Source: Blastomyces gilchristii SLH14081 (Eukaryota; Ascomycota; Eurotiomycetes; Onygenales; Ajellomycetaceae). Taken from it: 64,000 nucleotides of DNA. Positions 32,301-44,463 of the stretch are shown here, in pieces (the stretch's first letter is position 1; each line of letters begins with the position of its first letter). The position numbers and the translations under genes were made by a program. The stretch lies in the NCBI RefSeq assembly GCF_000003855.2, contig NW_003101676.1, positions 2,168,875 through 2,232,874 on the forward strand, given 5' to 3'. Under the pieces are notes generated by a model, which saw only the letters and a program-made list of their open reading frames with translations, was not told where the DNA came from and ran no database searches.

Positions 32301-35300
32301 GAATTGCAAGATCTCTTCAGAACCTGGAGAAGATTTGCAGAAACTGTGATTATCATGAACATCACAGATAAGATGTACTTGAGACTTGTATAACTTTAAA
32401 GACACAATTCACACATAGCTGTCTATGAGTTAGGTTTATACTTTCAATCAGTGTTGACAGACTTACTTACAGAGATAGAATCAGTTGATGCTGTAGAGTT
32501 GATTAGAGAAGACAAGCTTATCTATATAATAACTTTGTGAATGTCTGAGAACTTCGCAGTCATGAAAACTGAGCTTCAGATATCAGAGAAATACTGAGAT
32601 CTCACAGAGATGTTCAGCTCAGTAAAGACAGCTAATCTTTCTTCTCACTGTGAGAAGAATCTGATAATAGATTTAATAGAAGGACAGAAACTCTTCTGAG
32701 AATCAATCTATAAGCTCTCTCATCATGAGACAGAGGCCTTGCAGGCTTATGTGAAGAAGAATCTGAAGAATGACTTCATCTGATCTTCACAGGTCTTCAC
32801 AGAAGTCTCTGTGATGTTCATAAAGAAGAAGAATGAAGATCTCAGATTATATATAGACTATCACAACCTGAACTTCAAGATAATAAAGAGTCACTATCTT
32901 CTGTCTCTGATTAAGAATGTGATCAACTGTCTTACAGAAGCTATTATATTCACACAACTGAATGTGATTAATACATATACATGACTGTGAATACAGTCTG
33001 AAGATGAATAAAAGACTGTCTTTAGAACTGCACTGAGATTGTTTGAATATCTAGTGATATCTTTTGATTTGACTAATATCTCTGCAGTATTTCAGTCTTT
33101 CATTAATAAAACACTTCATGCATATCTGAATGTCTTTGTGATAATATATTTAAATGATGTGATGATGTACTCTGTGAAGAAGAAAGAACACACTGAGTAT
33201 GTATGAAGTGTGTTGAAGACCTTAGATAAGACAGAACTGTATGTTAAGCTTGTGAAGTACAACTTCAGTGTCTGTTGAATTAATTTCCTAGAATATGTAA
33301 TCACTGCAGATGATATTCAGATGAAATCTTTATAAGTTGAGACTATTCTATTATAACTGAAGTTAACTAGTATTCATGAGATTCAGATCTTTCTGAGCTT
33401 TATGAATTTCTATAGATGATTTATCTTTGTGTTTGTAAGAATCTTCTTGACTCTTACAGACATGCTGAAGAGTGAAAATAAGAAGAAGTTATTCTGTAAA
33501 TAGAGAATGAAAAGATTGTTGAGAAGAAAGAACTGTAAGAACTTTCTTATCTCAGAAGCTCACAGAGTCTTTACAAGGTTGAAATAGATATTCACAGACA
33601 TAGTGATACTGTTTCACTTTGATTTCTTACTCTTAATCAGATTGAAGACAGATGTCTTCTTCTTTACAATTTCAGAAATAGTCTCACAACTACAGTTAAA
33701 TAAGAACTGGGTTTCAGTGACCTTTTTCTCATGAAAGATGCAACTCATGAAGATCAACTATGACATTTATAATCAGAAGCTTCTTATAATAGTGAAATTC
33801 TTTCATCACTGATGTCACTACTATGAGAACCTTGTAACAGTGATTACTGTTAGAACTGATTATAATAGCTTACAACAGTTTGCTTCAATCAAGAAACTCT
33901 CACAGTGACAGATTCACTGAGCTCAGAGACTAAGTGAGTTCTGATTCAAGATAGAACATATCAAGAGAACTAAGAACTCAGCAGACAGACTCTCTCACAG
34001 ATCAGACTATATTAAGAAGATCAGAATAACAGACATAGAGAGACTAGAGAAGACAGAAAAGCTTCACAGAATGCTTGAACTGAGTGTTACAAAGAGATTG
34101 ATTGAAGAGTCTTTCAATCTCTTATAAGAGAAGAGAGAAGAGAGAGAGAAGAAGTCTGTACAACTACTCTCTACAATACTGAGAGTCAACACTCTGAGAA
34201 TCTCTGTGAGAATTCTTGAAAAGAGTATCTATAATCTGAAGAGTTTGCAGGCTTTGAGAAGCACTTCAGAAGATCTGATACAAGAGAAAACAGAGTATAA
34301 GTCTTTATAAGATCTTCTATTCAGATTGTCTAAACTGCAACTGAAGAATGAATATGCTCAGCATATTCAGAAACTGCTTATAACAGAAATCAATTCTGCA
34401 GAAACAAAGAATTGAAGAGACTTAAATAGCCTCTTATAAAGAGAGGGCTGAATTTATATACTTATAAATGAGTTTCTACACATAGAACTTATTAAAAGAT
34501 ATCATGACTCTTCTCTAGTGAGTCATTTTATAAACACTAGAACTCATGAGTTGCTTACAAGAAAATACTTCTGACTGAAGATGTAAGAACTTATAAAGAA
34601 GATAGTGAATTCTTATACTGTTTGTCAGAATTTGTGAGTAGTGTGATTCAGATCATATGAAAAACTTACTCCTCTACTCATCTTACAGAAATCTTGAAAA
34701 CAGCTAGAAATGAATGCTCTTATGAGCCTTTCTGAAAGCAAGAATATATATGATACCTGCTTTGATAGTGTGCTGGTGATAGTGAATTACTTTATCAAGA
34801 TGACACACTTTATACTCATCTGCAAGAACTTGAAGTTAAAGAATTTGACTCATATCTTTATTCACAATGTGATTCAGTTGCATGAGTTGTCTGTGAATAT
34901 TATCTCAGATAGAGAATTAATCTTTACAGAGAAGTTCTGATCTGATCTGATAACTATACTGAAGATCTTGTGAGATCTAAGCATGACTTTTCATCAATAG
35001 ACAGATGATTAGACAGAATATCTGATAAGTATATTAAAACAGTATCTGCAGTGCTTTATCAATTACAATCAGAATAACTGAGTGTATTAATTATCACTCA
35101 AGAAGTTCATATACAACAACTTAAAACATGTCAGTATAGATAAAATTCTCTTTGAGATGCTCACTGAGACTCATCTGCAGATGATCTTGATGAACCTGTG
35201 AGAGTACACTATAGAGTGTGGTAATGCTCATGAACAGGCTGAGAGAATTCAGAAGATTCAGAAGAAAGCTCACAAATTCTTGAGAAAGACTCAAGAGTAT

Positions 35301-35720
35301 CAGAAAAGATACTATGACTTCAAGCATATTATAAAGAGTTTCAAGAAAGATGATAGAGTCTGACTAAGTCTAGAAAATATTATTATATGAAGATCTAGTA
35401 AGAAGCTGAATCTCTTATGAACAGAGTCTTACAAGATTGTGAAGAAAGTTAGCTCATAGTTCTATAGATTAAAACTGTCATCTGAGTTACAGATATACAA
35501 TGTTTTTTATATCTCTTTGCTTCAGAAATATAAGAAATTCTCAGAAGAGAATTCTGTGACTCATTACTCTATTTATAAGATACTAGAGAGTAAAAGAGAA
35601 TATCAGATTAAAGAAATTATTAACTCAGAGAAGTGAGATCATGAGCTTTGATTCAAGATTCAGTGACAAGAGTATTCTGATAAAATAAATGAGTTCACTT
35701 AAGAATTATCTGAGCAGATA
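32300..35720 (+). pseudogene. Pol of chromovirus G1: protease/RT/RNase H/integrase/chromodomain
   Basis: Protease lies before 32600 and is unclear. RT: KKKNEDLRLYIDYHNLNFKI at 32825-32885 and the palm to ~33300 (YVDD box not clean; VFVIIYLNDVMMYS near 33130-33170). RNase H follows to about 34000. Integrase: H2C2 near 34490-34640 (RYHDSSLVSHFINTRTHELL, TVCQ), core with DSVLVIVNYFIKMTHFI and ISDRELIFTEKF at 34760-34940. C-terminal chromodomain YQIKEIINSEKWDHELWFKI followed by QWQEY at about 35590-35700, the mark of chromoviruses that read histone marks. Stops are abundant, TGA most often at Trp. Confidence 0.75.
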
Positions 35721-37437
35721 AGATACATTTAAGCTAAAAAATAAGAAAATAAAAACAGGGCTGTGAATACAACTTAGAGATCAATAAAGAAAAAAAAAAA
35801 ATAAAGAAAACTCATATTCACATTCTCAACATCTGTGACACTCAACTCTCTCACAACTATTAATTTTCTCCTTCAAAGAAGCAGAGAGCATCATGTCTGT
35901 GATACAGACAATTGTTACATTTGATGTGAAGACTGTCAGAAATGCACAGACTTCAGAGAAGCTGAACATCAGAACACACACAATTGCAGCAGAGCCTTGA
36001 AGACTGACTGTCTGTGTGTGTGATCAGATACTTCTTACAAAGCTGTGTTCACTCTCTCAGTTATGCTGAAGTATTCAGCCTGAAAACAATTGAGATGCAG
36101 AGAGAGAGCTCATCTGTTCAAGTCAACTTCTGTCATAAATTCATGACATTCACATTGCCTTGATTACTCAGATTTTGCAGGTACTTAGAGACTCATCTCT
36201 CATTGACAATGGAATTGCAGAAATGCGCTGCGGCGCGAGGACCATTGATAGAGAATCTAGGCATATTTGCATATATCTGGTCAGAGATCGTGCGGGCAGG
36301 AAAGAGGTGATCATAGGCTCATGAGGCTGCAGAAGGCACTGACAACACCAGAAGCTTCATAAGAACTGTCAGCTAGAGTCTGTAAGAAATTACTTATGAG
36401 AAGACTTACAGCAAAGAAGGAGACTGCACTGCTTGAAGCCAGGAACTGGCCTGGGGGCGGCATAGGGTTGGCCGCTGGCCTGAAGATTGGATGTGATGAT
36501 GAGACTGAAAGGAATGAAGGCACTGTCATGAGCAATAGCATTCCTGCTTCACCAGCCAGTAAAAAGTGACCAGAGGAGTCATGAGGACACCTATGAGAAG
36601 CTCAGCAGTGGCCAGACATTGTTTGCAAAGATGTTAACATTGAAAAAATTTTTATTCTTAAAAAGTTCTTGAATCAATATATAAACATTGTCAGAAACAC
36701 TCTCTCTCTGTCATCTGAGTGAAAACACTTCACAGATGAATGAGAATACTCACAGTTTATAAGAATGAGAGCTGTTACAGAAAAAGAAAAAAGAAGATGA
36801 GATTTCACAAACAGATCTGAGATATTTATACAACTCTAGAGAGGTTTGCTTACACTGTAAATAATTCTGCAGAACAGTCAGATCACTCTAGTAAATAAAG
36901 AGTGATTGTGAATTACAGGCCTGAATCTTTCTATGTGACTACAAAGAGTGATTACAGACTGTGAATATCTTGATTCTACAATTCTACAGAGTTGATGAAA
37001 GAATGAAAAATTCCTCACAATTCTACAGTGTCAAAGAACAATGATTTGCAAGAATAAGTAAAAGATTAACTTATAAATACTTCTCTTTAATAAGAGTGAT
37101 CTCACAGAGAGTGATTCATCTGTGAGATAAATCTGTGTGATAATCACACAAGAATCTCATGAAAATAATTGAGAGTCAACTGAAATTCTTCTATATAGAA
37201 GATGTGAGATGAATCTGTGTAGTAGTTAGAGAAGAATCTGTAAATTATAAAGAATCTTATGAAATAAGAAACTGAGTAACAGACTCTTTTCTCTTCACAG
37301 TAATAAGGGATTTTTTCTCACTGAGATTTTTTATAGATGTGAAGAATTTTTAGTGAGTATTACTGCAGTGCTGAGCTGATTCTATGAAGTCACTCAGTGA
37401 AAGACTTCATGAATGAAGTCTTAGAGAGAGAGAAGTA
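35720..37437 (+). other. G1 non-coding 3' region
   Basis: Matches 2445-4045 of the short G1 copy (without its SINE). The part 36230-36500 keeps some CpG (GCGCTGCGGCGCGAGG). No open frame is shared between the two copies, so it is probably untranslated. A long 3' non-coding region is unusual for chromoviruses. Confidence 0.7.
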
Positions 37438-37695
37438 TGTAAGAAATCTCACTTCTCACAGATTCTTTATCTCTATTTCTATCTCTTACATAACTAAGAG
37501 AGTTAGCAGCTCTTGACTACACATAACTATATAGACTGGAGTTCATGAATACTATTCACAACTCAGCTTGAATGCTATTATACATTTGACTTCTATATTT
37601 TATCTTTCTACTGTGAATACTTCTAGTAGTTAACAGTACATATCACCTCAAGCTGCAAACACTCGAATAATCGCCTGCGAGCACTTATTCTTACA
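37438..37695 (+). repeat. G1 3' LTR
   Basis: 258 bp, identical length to the 5' LTR, more strongly mutated (TGTAAGAAATCTCACTTC). TSD TCATT follows. Confidence 0.95.
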
Positions 37696-37700
37696 TCATT

Positions 37701-38690
37701 ATTGACTGATTAGATAAAGATGTAATATTGAAATCTTATAACAAGATAAATGCTGAACAAGTCACTGAAGCCTTCTTACAGAGTTCATTCTATCAGATGC
37801 ATAAGTTGCTGAGATCTATTATATCAGACTGAGAGTGTCAATTCATAAGTACTCTCTGAATAAGAATCTGTCAAGTTCTCAAGATTATATATTATTTATC
37901 AACTGTCTATTATCTGAAGACTGATAATATATCAGAATGAATAATTCAGACTGTAAAAAATTATCTTTATCAGTTCTGCAATCACTTATAAGATAATTGA
38001 TACAATTTTCTTCTACACACAGAGATCACTATCAACAGCTGAGATACTGTCTCAACAGATGTAAGTCTGTTCTTTCTTACACATGATTATCATATGAAAG
38101 TATTGAATCTTCTGAAAATCACTTATTTCATATCAAATTCCTGCAGTTCAATTCAGATCACTGATAATATAGTAATGAAGCTTTGAGACACCTGTAACTA
38201 GACAGAAGTCTTCATGACAATTGTAAAACAAGATTAAGAGAATTAAATCAATGTTCATCAAGATTCTGCTGAGCAGTATAAGATAGAAGACTTAGTGTGA
38301 TTGAATCTTAAGAATATATGAATTACATATTCATCTTATACACTGAATTACCACCATATCAAGTATAAAGTGATAGAAGTTCTAGGTAGCTACAACTACT
38401 GTCTTGACACATTATCAGAAATTCATGATGTCTTTCACACAAGCTTGCTTCACTGCACTGTCACTGATTCATTCTCTTCTCAACTGACTTCTGACTGACA
38501 GCTGCCAGGGATCATAGAAGAAGATAATGAGCTTGAGTGAGAGATTGAAGATATTCTTGATAAGAGATCATGCAGCCGCAGCTGACAATATCTTGTGAAA
38601 TGAGTCAGCTATAATCAACTGACCTGGACTCTGAGTTCTGTGTTATCTGAAACAGCAGCTCTTGACCGATGAGAACTGCTTCTGAAAGAG
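37701..38690 (+). pseudogene. Integrase core and chromodomain of chromovirus G2 copy 1
   Basis: The frame resumes after the G1 guest: YNKINAEQVTEAFLQSSFYQ, then CQFISTL and the YYLSTVYYLKTDN block near 37880-37930 (family: L-S-T-A-Y-H-P-Q-T-D-G). The GPY/F-like region follows, then the chromodomain IEDILDKRSCSRS.QYLVKW with NQLTWTLSSVLSETAALDRW at about 38530-38680, ending KERG-stop before the PPT. The chromodomain keeps the W-x-x-Y and T-W residues needed to form its cage only in part. Trp codons are again TGA. The domain would target integration to methyl-histone heterochromatin. Confidence 0.75.
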
Positions 38691-38699
38691 AGGGGCTAA

Positions 38700-39026
38700 T
38701 GTGGCAGGCTGCGCCTGATCAATTATATAGACTATTCTGTACACTTCATAGATTTCTACCGCTTCATTCCCGATCGCCGATTCTCAGCCGCCATGAATGT
38801 GTATGTTCTGATCAGCCATTCTCGATCGCCGATCCTCGGCCGCTATGAACGCGTGTATATTCTTCTGCCCCGAAGCTCCACCGCGTACGCCATCACATAC
38901 ATGTATAAATATTCACTTCAATCACTAATTCTTGTACTTTCTCTTTCTTTTTCTTCTTTAATGTTTTTCTCTTTGTTATATAAGACCTATATATTATACC
39001 GATCTATTCAGCGTAGACCTCTTACA
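38700..39026 (+). repeat. G2 3' LTR
   Basis: 327 bp, TGTGGCAGGCTGCGCC...CCTCTTACA. An internal duplication (GATYCTCRGCCG-type units) explains part of the length difference to other G2 LTRs. CpG is partly retained. Confidence 0.85.
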
Positions 39027-39059
39027 CTTTTACTCAGATACATTAGTATGAAATAATAG

Positions 39060-41990
39060 AATAGAATGTATAATTCTATTTTATTGATTTCTAGAACTGC
39101 TGTAATAATTAATAGAGATAATCAGAAGACATTAGTATTCAGCTATCAGAGATAAAATTGTTGAATTTACTAAAGACTAACTACTGTGAAAGTATTCATC
39201 AAGAATATTTTCATTAATTAGTGAATAAAAGTTAGAAGATCAAAGACAATCAGATACTATCAAGTAGATATTAGAAAATTTCTGATATCAGAAAGAAACT
39301 GAAGTGCTGACTAAGCTTTTAAACTGCAATAGCATTTCAAATCTCTTACTGATAATAGAAGAAACACTTACAAAGTCTATAAATTTTCAAGCTAGTATGT
39401 GTGCAACATTCTATCTGCAAATTCTTACTTATAAGAGTTGCTGAAACTAGCTTAGTCAATGGCAGTATCAATACAAGTATAACTGAATAGAAGTCAACTT
39501 CTCTGTTTTTAATTCTATAATGTAAAGTAAGCTACTGTTCTGAAGCACAGTACAATACATTAAACATAATACTAATTAAATAAATAGATAACATCTCAGA
39601 TAATATAAGACTGTAAGTATGAACTCTGTAATCTTCTTGTATTAAATATACAAAGATGACAACTTTAAATCTCAGTCACTACTTTTGACTAATTAACATA
39701 GAAACATGACTTCTACATTAACTTTAAAAAGAGAACAAAGTAAGTTCTGAAATAAAGAAATTGATGAGATCTTCAAAAAGAATTAACTTCTTATCTAGAC
39801 AGCTCTAAGAAAGATAAGAAAGTAAAGAAGAGCAGCTGTACAGAGACAGAGATAGTTCTGTACAAACATATATTAACTATTAGATAGGTTAAAAAGAATT
39901 AATTAATATATCACACATCATAGATCTTATCAAGTCTTACAACTCAAGTTAAAAAAAACTTCTAAAATAACTCAAGTGACTCTAAAGAAAAATATAAATG
40001 ATTAAGTCACTCTTCTCATGAAAAAGACAAGTCTAGCTGATTCAGTAGACTCAAGCAGAAAAAATAAAGTAGACTCAGAGAATAAAGTCTCAGATATAGA
40101 AATGACTCAAGAGACTAGTAAATCTATGACTTTAAAAAAAACAAAGTCATCTACTCAGAATCTTAAAACATTATCAAGCACTGTTAGAACTGTCTATAAT
40201 ACAAGACTATCAGAGATTAACAAAGTAAGATTAATTATAGATAATAAATCAATCTGAGTCTCTCTGAATAAGATAATCTTAAAGTGTGTAACAGTCTATA
40301 AACAGCTGTTTAGTTTTTTAATAGAAAAATAAGATAAAGATGTTCTATAAATCACATGCTTCAGCATAAGCTTCTATGTAATTGTGTATAAAAGTCAAAG
40401 TAAAAGAGATTCAGATCTGTAAAAATTAAAAGATGCTAAGTTTAAAGTAAATGAATAAAAGATTGATGTTACATTAGTTAAGTTTGATGATATAGACAGA
40501 ATCAGATTCTATACTTATTAACTACTGAGAGAACTCATGAATTCAGCTCAAGATATACAAACAGTATTGAATACTCTCTTCAAAGTCAAGAATACAGCAG
40601 TCTCAGTATATTAAATTCAAGAAATAGTTACTTTAAAAATCTCAATTAGTATATTTATTATGTCATTTATTACATCTATTCATCTCAATACAAAAATCTT
40701 AGAGATCAGAACATTGAAATAAGACTGACTAATTAAAAAAGAGAAAATGTGATGTATACTATGCAGTGAAAAAGATCATAAGTCTGTAGAATACAATATA
40801 AGTGAGTGTAAGATAAAACTCTCAGAAAATTTAGTTACTCAAAAACTCAAGACAGTAAGAAAGAAAATATCAGAAAAAAAGTAAATAGAGAAGAGAAAAA
40901 CAGATGATACTTAAAATAAGAGAAGAAGAATTCTTTGAGAAAAAAGCTTAAGAAAGAAATATTATATGAAAATTTCAGATAAAAGTATTGATAAAGAGAC
41001 AGAGTCTGTATATTAAAATCTCTTCAAAAGTTTATACTTATTTTATAAAAGAAAAAGAATTAAGAGAATTAAAATATTGAGTATAACTTCTAATCTATTG
41101 ATTAGACTACTTCTTACACTTATTAAAAAATAAAACTAGTCTCACTTAATGTAAAGAGATTAAAGAACTTAGATAAGTTTAAAAGAGTTCTGATCTATTT
41201 AAGAGATCTAAGAGTTAATATAGCATTTTTATGTGAAATATACTTAGTTGAGAGTCGGGTCAAGATAGTATAACAGCTTTATCAGAGAGTAATAATGTTC
41301 ATTAATATCTCAGCTATTAACAGTATAAGTGTAATATGAATTATACTAAATCTGATAAAAATATATGTAGAAAAAGTCACATGTTTTCACAGAGACAAAG
41401 AGAATAGACAGATCAGAATTAGATGTTATATTAAGAGATTAACTATAATAGTAAAACTAATGAGAATTTATACTTTAAATTAAGAGACTACTTAAAGAAA
41501 CTTCTTACAAAGTATAGTCTGATATCTGAAATCAGAGTGAGAACAGATAGACATAATCTTAAGAGATTTTAACTGTGTATTGAAAAGTCAAGACTGAAAC
41601 TCATCTTGAGAGAAAGATTTAAGAATTTAAAGAGTACTAAAAAGTGTGATGAAAAGTAACTCTCTAATGAATAACTGATATATAATGAATCTGAATCAGA
41701 AACAATATATGTATACTGAATTAGCAGAGAGATTCTTATTCAACAGAATTGACTGAATTCTGTGCATCTCTAAAGTTTTCTGAAAGTCAAGTAGATGAGA
41801 GATAAAACACATCTCTGATTGAACTGATCACAGTACTGTGCTGATACAGTACTGCTCTTAAATAACAGTGAAGATAAGTAAAGAAGTCTGGCACATGAAT
41901 ATAAATCTATTAAAGTACTTATTTATATAAGAGAGCTTAAAGTCAGTAGTAAAGCAGCTGATCAGTAATACAATAAGTACATGTACACTG
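39060..41990 (+). pseudogene. Second LINE family: ORF1 zinc knuckle and APE endonuclease
   Basis: A LINE unrelated to the Tad-like one. 40018-40257 is the best open part of ORF1 (Lys/Ser/Thr-rich MKKTSLADSVDSSRKNKVDS). A zinc knuckle CILCSEKDHKSVEY then NISEC follows near 40756-40812. ORF2 begins near 41110: LNVKRLKNLDKFKRVLIYL, DLRVNIAFLCEIYLVES (the L-Q-E-T-H block), RDFNCVLKSQD (D-x-N), FNRIDWILCIS and TDHSTVLIQY (the S/T-D-H motif) define an APE-type endonuclease that nicks target DNA. The element stops near 41990 before any RT, where a G2 fragment begins. Many stops, largely TGA/TAA. Confidence 0.65.
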
Positions 41991-42099
41991 CTTTTTACAA
42001 GATATTATTACCTGTGACTGTGAGATCTGTAGAAGAGATTGAACTTGATTAATTATTCTAGTACTAGCAGCAACTAATATATATATGAGTCACCTGAGT

Positions 42100-42640
42100 G
42101 ACAGTTAGTGAAGAACCTTCAATAAGATCTTTCATTGAGAATATCTTTAATCTCTTATTCAAGTTCATTATCTTCTTTTATGATTTCTAGCAGTTGTCAG
42201 TCAGAAGTCAGTTGAGAAGAGAATGAGTAAGTAGTAGCACAGCAGAGCAAGCTTGTATAAAAGACTGTAAGAGGCCTACACCGAATAGATCGGTATAATA
42301 TTGATAGGTCTTATATAACAAAGATAAAAACATTAAAGAAGGAAAGAAAGAGAAAGTGCGAGAATCAGTGATCAAGATGAATATTTATACATGTATGTGG
42401 TGGTGTACGCGGTGGAGCTTCGGGGTGGAAGAATATACGCGCGTTCGTAGCGGCCGAGGATTGGTGATTGAGAATGGCCGAGAATCGGAGCGTACGCGTT
42501 TGAGAATGAAGTGGTTGGAATCTGTGAAGTGTAACGAAATAGTCTATATGATTGATCAGACGCAGCCCGCCACAAAGACATTATAAATCTCTGACAGTGT
42601 ATTAAGACAATAGTTATAACTGTCTAGAACTTCTATTACT
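42100..42640 (-). mobile_element. Fragment of a third G2 chromovirus, interrupted by a solo LTR
   Basis: 42120-42263 and 42575-42640 match 46080-46300 of the complete G2 element (chromodomain and downstream integrase region) and are contiguous there. Only ~210 bp of G2 interior are seen. It shows that G2 inserts into its own family. Confidence 0.75.
42264..42574 (-). mobile_element. G2 solo LTR with TSD AAGAC
   Basis: 311 bp, TGTAAGAGGCC...GCCCGCCACA on the plus strand, so the element faced left. AAGAC duplications at 42259-42263 and 42575-42579. CpG is well retained (GTACGCGGTGGAGC), making this a young insertion. Confidence 0.95.
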
Positions 42641-42865
42641 TTGTATTTAATAAAATGTTTTTGTAGCACATGAGTCTTGATGTGTTAATTATTGCAGAGC
42701 TAGTCTGCATTAGAAAACAGTGATTCTACAGGCGGACTGCAATATAGTAGAATTGAATATTTTCATCATCATCATCATCCTCCCCTGTAAATCATTAATT
42801 TGATTGCTTCATAGTAACTAATTTTTTTAAAAAACAACATCTGCATGGCCCGGCCTGCAAGCTAT

Positions 42866-44022
42866 CTAATCATCTTTGATGAATTCAACAGCCATTTTCA
42901 AGAGGCACTGAACATGGTTCAATTTTCCCTGAAGAGAGGTGTTCTCGCGGCGCAGGCATTCAATCTCAACTTCTTTGGCATCAAGCAACTCAACACTATT
43001 GTCCCTGACATGGTGTTTGGCGGGGCGGGCCAGGGCTGTAACAGCAGCAGCGGGTCGTTTGCGGGGGGAGAGGTTCTGCTTGACAACTGCGGTGGGCTTC
43101 TTTTCCTTCTTCTCCTTCTTCTCCTTCTTCTTCTTCTTCTTTCTTTTCTTCACCTCTGCCTCCTTCTTCATCTTCTCCTTCTTCTTCTCCTCTGCCTCCT
43201 TCTCCTTCTCCTTGGGGTTGGTGGTTCGGTTGCCTAATTGTATATCAGCTTATTGCTAATTTGCACTTGAATTCATAGTATAGACTTACTCAAATGATAG
43301 AAGCAATGGCTCCCCATGCTGCTATAGTGGCAGCTGGCACATGCATCTCGACAATGGCCTTGAAGATCAATATAACTTGTAAATGAGCCTTCGCCCCAGG
43401 CGCAGTGGTTGCAAGGTTTTTTTGCAGTCATTCTCCGCGAATGCAGCAGTGCAGTCTCCTGATTGACAGAACAGCTCAAATTGAGAGTCTTGCCCTCCCG
43501 CACGTCCACCGCGCGGACATGGGACAGTGCAAGGAGAGCAACAGTCTCTGCTGACGGTTTATTCATCAGGGTCTCAGCTAGAGCTGTCCAGCTCTCAGAA
43601 GATGACTCAGTGGCCGCAGTGAGGGGACGGGAGGCACTGAAGGCATGGGGGGGGGTGGGCAGTAGACTTTTCGCGGGCTGCAATGACAGCAGCACGGGCA
43701 GATGGAGGGTAGGAGCTGCTCGTGCGCGGGGGGGGGGAATGGCAGTGATCTCTGACTGCAGTAATCTCATTGTCAGCTTCCTGCTGAGTCATTCAATTCA
43801 AAGCTACAGCAATAGAGCAGTCTGCAATGATTACAGCTATACTGCTGTTAGATCTGCTATATAGACTCTTTTTCTCAACTTACAGAGAAGATGTGAGTCC
43901 TGCTTGGCCTGCATTTTTCTCATAGCTCAGGCCGCAGAATCTCTTGTTGCTTGAACTTCTGCTTGATTGATTGAAGTAAACATGAAATCATCTGAATCAG
44001 ACTCATTGAGAAGAGAGGGCAT
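42866..44022 (-). pseudogene. Spliced gene with DUF3716-like domain, copy 1
   Basis: Three exons fit on the minus strand. Exon 1 (44022-43884) starts MPSLLNESDSDDFMFTSINQ and has one TGA at a likely Trp codon. Exon 2 (about 43803, or 43821, to 43290) carries a Ser/Pro-rich linker, then LNKPSAETVALLALSHV-like sequence and the Cys motif C-x2-C-x4-GSF...DACASCHYSSMGSHC, the spacing of DUF3716. Exon 3 (43233-42866) is a Lys/Glu-rich tract followed by a putative coiled coil AKEVEIECLRRENTSLQGKL and the end VEFIKDD-stop. Both introns preserve phase. A frameshift in a poly-C/G run near 43640-43735 and the TGAs suggest mild decay. Exons are GC-rich amid AT-rich repeats. Function unknown; a nuclear or regulatory role would be a guess. 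Confidence 0.6.
43234..43289 (-). other. Intron 2 of DUF3716-like gene copy 1
   Basis: 56 nt, donor GTAAGT, branch-like GCTGATA, acceptor ATTAG. Splicing joins ...GSHCFYHL in phase to SNRTTNPKEKEK and removes an in-frame stop 4 codons past the donor. Confidence 0.7.
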
Positions 44023-44463
44023 GGTCTTACTGCTGCTGCAACAACTGATTATTCAATTATTTAATGATTTGACTTGATTAAGATTATAATCTATGACTAC
44101 TACTACTATATTTTATGTGGGTGACTGGCTTGCTATGTATTAACTCATCAACACTTAGTGTTTTGCAGATATAGATTCACTGATATTTGAACATGTGATC
44201 ATTCACAGAGTGGCTATTTCTATTCTATTCATACAAAAAAAATGAGTATTCAAACTCTTGAATCCTTGTAATTATTGAGATCTGCATCATATAGATCATC
44301 AAAGCTTGAGAGCAGTGAGTTATAGAGCGAGTGTCTTGCTGATGAGAACTGACAGATTGTTAAGTCAAAGGCGTCTGTACACACTGAAGAAAGAGATAAG
44401 AGTGAAGAAGCTGCAATAGAAGCTGTAATAAGGTGTAGATAATTAGTAAAGTAATGATAGATC

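Larger units (their letters stand above)
30628..37695 (+). mobile_element. Full-length chromovirus G1, RIP-like decayed, TSD TCATT
   Basis: 7,068 bp with two 258-bp LTRs (30628-30885, 37438-37695) and perfect TCATT duplications at 30623-30627 and 37696-37700. It lies inside the G2 integrase core, whose frame resumes at 37701. Encodes gag, RT, RNase H, integrase and a chromodomain, then about 1.7 kb of non-coding 3' sequence. It is strongly mutated compared with the copy at 1597-4045. A self-priming site TTCAAGCTCAG (30887-30897) complements CTGAGCTTGAA found in the unmutated G1 LTR (1715-1725). Confidence 0.95.
20181..39026 (+). mobile_element. Ty3/gypsy chromovirus family G2, copy 1, nested host element
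   Basis: De-nested, this is about 5.8 kb: LTR 20181-20489, gag and protease to 22569, RT and RNase H 28318-29845, linker 30109-30627, integrase and chromodomain 37701-38690, LTR 38700-39026. It is collinear with the complete minus-strand copy at 45618-51451, which also confirms the uninterrupted sequence at each insertion site. Guests are a copia element, a G1 solo LTR and a full-length G1 element. The two LTRs differ in length (309 and 327 bp), and the outer flanks TACTG and CTTTT do not form a target duplication. PPT-like GAAAGAGAGGGGCTAA precedes the 3' LTR. The internal parts are heavily C-to-T mutated. Confidence 0.85.

Noticed and set aside
42845..43259. Plus-strand open frames rich in Leu/Phe/Ser
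   Set aside because: They are shadows of the Lys/Glu-rich third exon of the minus-strand DUF3716-like gene.
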